Origin: Nostoc favosum CHAB5714
GTDB lineage: Bacteria > Cyanobacteriota > Cyanobacteriia > Cyanobacteriales > Nostocaceae
NCBI RefSeq assembly: GCF_020829495.1
Contig: NZ_JAIVFQ010000008.1
Coordinates: 87,416-151,415 of the forward strand
Direction: 5' to 3'
DNA: 64,000 nucleotides
The position numbers and the translations under genes were made by a program. Of the stretch, positions 60,336 to 64,000 are shown piece by piece. Each line of letters opens with the position of its first letter. The first letter of the stretch is position 1. The notes under the pieces are model-generated. The model was not told where the DNA came from and ran no database searches. It saw only the letters and a program-made list of their open reading frames with translations.

Positions 60336-61386
60336 CAGAGCGATCGCAACGAGAACACCGCAGGTATCGCTAAGAGGGACGGTTAGACCATCGCTTTTCC
60401 TACACCTTCTTTTATGTTCCAACCTTGGATTGAGCGTTTGAGATATCGGGGGCAATTTCCACAGATGCTCCCGCCTTCCTTGACTGGCAGGTACGATGCT
60501 TTAACGACGGCGGCGTTGCCGCGTTTCCCCAGTACCCATGCCCACCCAAAATCGCTCAAGGGTTTGCTCTCACTGGCTTTTTGGCTAGTCACACAGTCCC
60601 TTCTATTCTTATAGATATAGCGTGCGTGTGTGATCAAATTATTCTCTAGCTTTTAATCTAAATCTGAAGTCTTCGGGATCAAGTATTGGGTGTTGGGAGA
60701 GGGGAATGGGGAGAGAGGAATGGGGCAATGAGGTATGCCGTTCACGGAGCGTCTCCGTAGAGAAGGCGGCAAACTACGCTCCCACTCCACACCCCACAAT
60801 CGCCTACAACGCCCAATGTTTTGCTAATGGCTATTCTTTGCCTTGCATTGGGCGTTGTAGAACATTGGGAAGATTCGGAAGGGTTGGGGAAGCTTAGAGA
60901 AGCTTAGGGGGTACTGGGGCAGGTTTCATCATTGATATATGTTAATAAGTAGGTTGTGACCGCTAATTAACATCAGCCCAAAACTCAAATTTTACGCAGT
61001 AATTTAAATTTATTACAAAAGTTTATATACTAATTCTTAAACTATCGAACTTTTATCAAACCTGACAAATCTACTCAAGCTATTGCAGAGGTAGTTTCTG
61101 AGGCTTTTAAGGGTTTGTAAAAGCCGATGATAATTCCCAATTTTGGAAAATGATTCCTGTGGTTTTGTACTGACACAACCTCTTCACCCAAAAAGACTAT
61201 CACCACAGCGATCGCGTAGGGAATTTTCACAAAGGGATATGCAATTTTTGGTGGCACGGAGGGAAAATTGGCTATTCCTCATCCTCATTATTGACTTTTG
61301 ACTTTTGATTTTTGACTTCCCCGAACGCTTTCTTTATGTTGAGCGGAGTCGAAACACAGCATTTTGCAGAGAAGGGGCTGACTAGT
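60336..61386. other. Long intergenic region (about 1 kb), repeats only
   Basis: No supported gene. A minus frame (about 60383-60637) and its plus counterpart read plausibly (SYLPVKEGGSICGNCPRYL) but match nothing I know; this may be a transposon relic. The 15-bp inverted repeat CTACAACGCCCAATG/CATTGGGCGTTGTAG lies at 60804-60818 and 60846-60860. GACTTTT heptamers follow at about 61290-61315. Confidence 0.4.
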
Positions 61387-62073
61387 TTACTCTTCTGTGC
61401 GACGACGCCGCCGACGCGGCCTTTGTTGTTGGTCTTCACGTAAGCGGCGACCAACTTCGTTAAAGAAATCTCGCCGTAAATAAGGATAATCGCTAACCCA
61501 CAGGTCACGGCTAGGAAAGTATATATCGCTGAATTGTTCAATACTGCTCAAATCTGGGCGATTTGACATCACTACCATTTCTGCAATTTGACCGCGAGTT
61601 ATAACTTTGTGGGCAGGACGTAATGGTGCTACAAACTCAATGCTAAATCCTGTTTCATCACCCACCTCTAAGTTAATCTGTTTTTCTCGATTTTCTACAA
61701 TCACCAATTCGCCTTTGCTGTTGACTGTTTCGGTTTTACCCATCAACTGGTCTGTAATCCACCAATCTAGCACTCGACCACGGAAAAAGCCGCCATACTT
61801 ATAACGGCGGCATTGCAAATTCCGCATACTTGCTTGAAACACTGGATACCACAGCCAAAAAAAAGCGCTAATTACTCCCAGCACAAATACTATTGAAGCA
61901 AACTCAAGCCTAAAAATGACTGTCACAAGCAAAATAACAACTACGGCAACTACAGAAATTAACAGCCGTTGCAAAAAATTTGAGAACTTCCCCCAGTAGT
62001 ACTTGTACTGCAAACCAGTTGCAATTAGGGGGACAACTTGTTCAAATTTCTGGCGAGTCAGTGGTACTAACAT
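61387..62073 (-). CDS. Membrane protein, unknown (conserved cyanobacterial type)
   Basis: 228 residues from the ATG at 62073; a longer frame to 62190 overlaps dapB and is unlikely. Two adjacent membrane spans (LLISVVAVVVILLVTVIF, IVFVLGVISAFFWLWYPV, about residues 37-80) are followed by a soluble domain with a KYGGFFRGRVLDWWITDQ block. The very basic tail is PRRRRRRTEE. Such genes are sometimes labelled 'phosphate ABC transporter permease', which the sequence does not support. Ends 33 bp from dapB's stop; same strand, possibly co-transcribed. Confidence 0.75.
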   Translation of the reverse strand: MLVPLTRQKFEQVVPLIATGLQYKYYWGKFSNFLQRLLISVVAVVVILLVTVIFRLEFASIVFVLGVISAFFWLWYPVFQASMRNLQCRRYKYGGFFRGRVLDWWITDQLMGKTETVNSKGELVIVENREKQINLEVGDETGFSIEFVAPLRPAHKVITRGQIAEMVVMSNRPDLSSIEQFSDIYFPSRDLWVSDYPYLRRDFFNEVGRRLREDQQQRPRRRRRRTEE

Positions 62074-62105
62074 GAGTGCTGAGTAATGAATGAGCAATAG
62101 TGTGT

Positions 62106-62942
62106 TTAAAGTATCTTTTCTAATCCATATACTAACGACTTTAGCGCTAAGATTTTGCGAATCGCTAGTAGCACTCCTGGCATATAACAAGCGCGATCGC
62201 TCGTATCATGTCGTAAAGTATAAATCTGTCCTGCTGCGCCAAAAATAACTTCTTGATGAGCAATCAATCCTGGCAAACGCACGCTATGAATTCTAATCCC
62301 TTCATCTGCTATACTGCCCCTTGCTCCTGGTAATTTCTCCGTTTCTTCTACAAGAGCAGGGTTAAAAGTTTTACCCAATTCTCCTAATAACTGCGCCGTT
62401 TGAATGGCAGTACCACTGGGAGCATCAGCTTTTTGATTGTGATGTAGTTCGATAATTTCCACATGGTCAAAGTATTTAGAGGCTGCGATCGCGGCTTGTT
62501 GCAATAGCACCATGCCAATGGAAAAATTAGGAATAATTAGACAACCAGTGCTAGCTTTGTCGGCAAAGTCTGCCAAGTCTTGAATTTGTTCTGGACTTAA
62601 CCCAGTGGTGCCGACTACTGGACGAATTCCGTAGGCGATCGCACTACGAATATTGTCATAAACTGAATCGGGATGGGTAAAGTCTACAATCACTCCTGGA
62701 GGAGACTGTCTGTCGCCAGCCACATACCCCAACATCGGTTCTAATTGATTGGTAATTGGTACTTCCAGGGGTTCGCTTAAACCCGCCAACTCTCCAGCGT
62801 CTTTATCTTGATGTTCTAAACTGTGGTCAATTGCACCCACTAGGTTTAAGTCTGGCGCTTGCGCCACCGCCTTAATCACCTCACGGCCCATTTTACCAGC
62901 AGCACCGTTGACAATAACCGGGATAGGAGCTTGATTCGTCAT
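62106..62942 (-). CDS. dapB: 4-hydroxy-tetrahydrodipicolinate reductase
   Basis: 278 residues. [20 protein letters not shown] is the nucleotide-binding GxxGx[16 protein letters not shown] and [15 protein letters not shown] hold the catalytic His/Lys and the substrate loop. It reduces the dipicolinate precursor with NAD(P)H in lysine/diaminopimelate synthesis. Full length and intact. Confidence 0.97.
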   Translation of the reverse strand: MTNQAPIPVIVNGAAGKMGREVIKAVAQAPDLNLVGAIDHSLEHQDKDAGELAGLSEPLEVPITNQLEPMLGYVAGDRQSPPGVIVDFTHPDSVYDNIRSAIAYGIRPVVGTTGLSPEQIQDLADFADKASTGCLIIPNFSIGMVLLQQAAIAASKYFDHVEIIELHHNQKADAPSGTAIQTAQLLGELGKTFNPALVEETEKLPGARGSIADEGIRIHSVRLPGLIAHQEVIFGAAGQIYTLRHDTSDRACYMPGVLLAIRKILALKSLVYGLEKIL

Positions 62943-63199
62943 AGGTCGAGAAATACTTTTTGAGGTAACAAAGGAATTGTAAAGACTTTGGTGATCTAGT
63001 AGCTAGCTTCTCAAATCTCTGGCTTCATTCCGACTACCCTGATTTATGGAGCTAATCGCTCAGTTTTTCTACTCTCTACAGCAGATCGGTTCTCATTTTC
63101 ATCTCACTATCTTAGCCAGTAACCCGTTTTATTTTCCGATCATACTGCCTTGATAAGTAGTCTTTATAAAAACCATCAGTCTTTCTTTGTCAAGTATAG
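62943..63199. other. dapB upstream region
   Basis: AT-rich leader and promoter region of dapB. No ORF and no RNA motif recognised on either strand. Confidence 0.3.
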
Positions 63200-63366
63200 T
63201 TGACTATTTGTAATATTTTAGTTAAACTTATTTACATAACTTAGCAAAGATCAAACTTAACTATCTAACTGGTGTTAGCTAAGAAAAAAAGATTTCGGTA
63301 TCGCTATATCTGATCGACATTTGGAATTCTCCCATCTACCTCGGCTATCAAGTCGGGGTTTTTTGT
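63200..63366 (+). ncRNA. Candidate small RNA
   Basis: A promoter-like TTGACT (63200-63205), 17-bp spacer and TAAACT (63223-63228) are followed about 110 bp later by the hairpin ACCTCGGC/GTCGGGGT (about 63338-63359, two G-U pairs) and TTTTTT. No ORF lies between, and dapB runs the other way. This layout fits a free-standing RNA of about 130 nt. The family is unknown and the call rests on promoter and terminator alone. Confidence 0.4.
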
Positions 63367-63453
63367 GTTTTCAACTAGCCCTTAATTTCTTTAACTTTTC
63401 TTTAGTCATCTTTGAGATGACTTGAGCTATTAGCCGTAGGTTTCTAACCTATG

Positions 63454-64000
63454 GCGGGTAATGGTTCAGGCGCGAGATTGGAAATTACGTATTTGAATAA
63501 TTCTGGAATATTGGCTTATAGCGGGTAATGGTTCAGGCGCGAGATTGGAAATTACGTATTTGAATAATTCTGGAATATTGGCTTATAGCGGGTGATGGTT
63601 CCGGCGGGAGATTCGGAAAATTACGTATTTGAATAATTGCGGAATATTGGCTTATGGCGGGTAATGGTTCAGGCGCGAGATTGGAAATTACGTATTTGAA
63701 TAATTGCGGAATATTGGCTTATAGCGGGTGATGGTTGCAGCGCGAGATTGGAAATTACGTATTTGAATAATTGCGGAATATTGGCTTATGGCGGGTGATG
63801 GTTCAGGCGCGAGATTGGAAATTACGTATTTGAATAATTGCGGAATATTGGCTTATGGCGGGTGATGGTTGCGGCGCGAGATTGGAAATTACGTATTTGA
63901 ATAATTGCGGAATATTGGCTTATGGCGGGTGATGGTTCAGGCGCGAGATTGGAAATTACGTATTTGAATAATTGCGGAATATTGGCTTATGGCGGGTGAT
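63454..64000. repeat. 67-bp tandem repeat array, continues off the right edge
   Basis: Eight units start at 63454, 63521, 63588, 63657, 63724, 63791, 63858 and 63925, with a ninth beginning at 63992. All are 67 bp except the third (69 bp). The conserved core is GAGATTGGAAATTACGTATT plus TGAATAATT; variation is limited to a few positions (GGTAATGG/GGTGATGG, TTCAGGC/TTGCGGC, TTCTGG/TTGCGG, TTATA/TTATG). The period is not a multiple of three and no frame stays open. With no variable spacers, this is not a CRISPR array. Confidence 0.93.

Noticed and set aside
63454..64000. CRISPR array
   Set aside because: No alternation of repeat and variable spacer; the whole 67-bp unit is conserved. No cas genes in the window.

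Overview
The window reads as chromosomal DNA of a filamentous, probably heterocyst-forming cyanobacterium of the Nostoc/Anabaena type. The reasons are: very frequent HIP1 octamers (GCGATCGC); many 7-bp short tandem repeats between genes (CCAATGC, AACTCCT, GACTTTT, CAGTCAA); photosynthesis-linked genes (chlB for dark chlorophyll synthesis, a Ycf37-like TPR protein, a Psb32-like TPM-domain protein); and many small conserved cyanobacterial proteins. The assignment rests on gene content and repeat style, not on a database match.

Layout. 1-5.3 kb: truncated VCBS-repeat gene, pepP, a 21-bp repeat array, a secreted protein, and an HxlR regulator gene broken by a 138-bp MITE. 5.3-19 kb: ftsH, a relic of TnpB-type elements, gltX, tRNA-Asp, two tandem Ser/Thr kinases, a phytase-like esterase, a RecB-like nuclease and a class-V aminotransferase. 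19-29 kb: glycosyltransferase, small membrane proteins, YjbQ, Nif3, a metallo-beta-lactamase fold protein, an RDD protein, and rpmG-rpsR. 29-38 kb: RNase II/R, a ParDE-type toxin-antitoxin pair, GrpB, rpmI-rplT, a periplasmic binding protein, Ycf37, a copper amine oxidase and a cyclophilin. 38-42.5 kb: chlB followed by an accessory stretch (DUF6883/DUF4926 cassette, MazF-type pair, YefM/YoeB pair with a frameshifted toxin). 42.5-49 kb: a large TPR protein and a chromosomal CyRepA1-type plasmid replication gene. 49-64 kb: DUF2470 protein, PPP phosphatase, M48 protease, a ZnuA-like binding protein behind a Zur-box-like site, a YtxH/DUF948-like membrane cluster, Psb32-like protein, cobH, dapB, and a 67-bp tandem array running off the right edge.

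Housekeeping genes are mostly single units or short conserved pairs (rpmG-rpsR, rpmI-rplT). The accessory material is concentrated at 4.0-4.5, 8.2-9.3, 39.7-42.5, 45-49, 53.6-57.1 and 63.4-64 kb. The most unusual observations are these: a second copy of the last 68 bp of chlB downstream of the DUF6883/DUF4926 cassette, differing almost only at third codon positions; a small non-autonomous element with 18-bp terminal repeats and a perfect 9-bp target duplication that carries a 21-bp satellite; a precisely reconstructable MITE insertion in the hxlR gene; a toxin-antitoxin pair flanked by about 50-bp direct repeats; and the 67-bp array with a candidate small RNA next to it.
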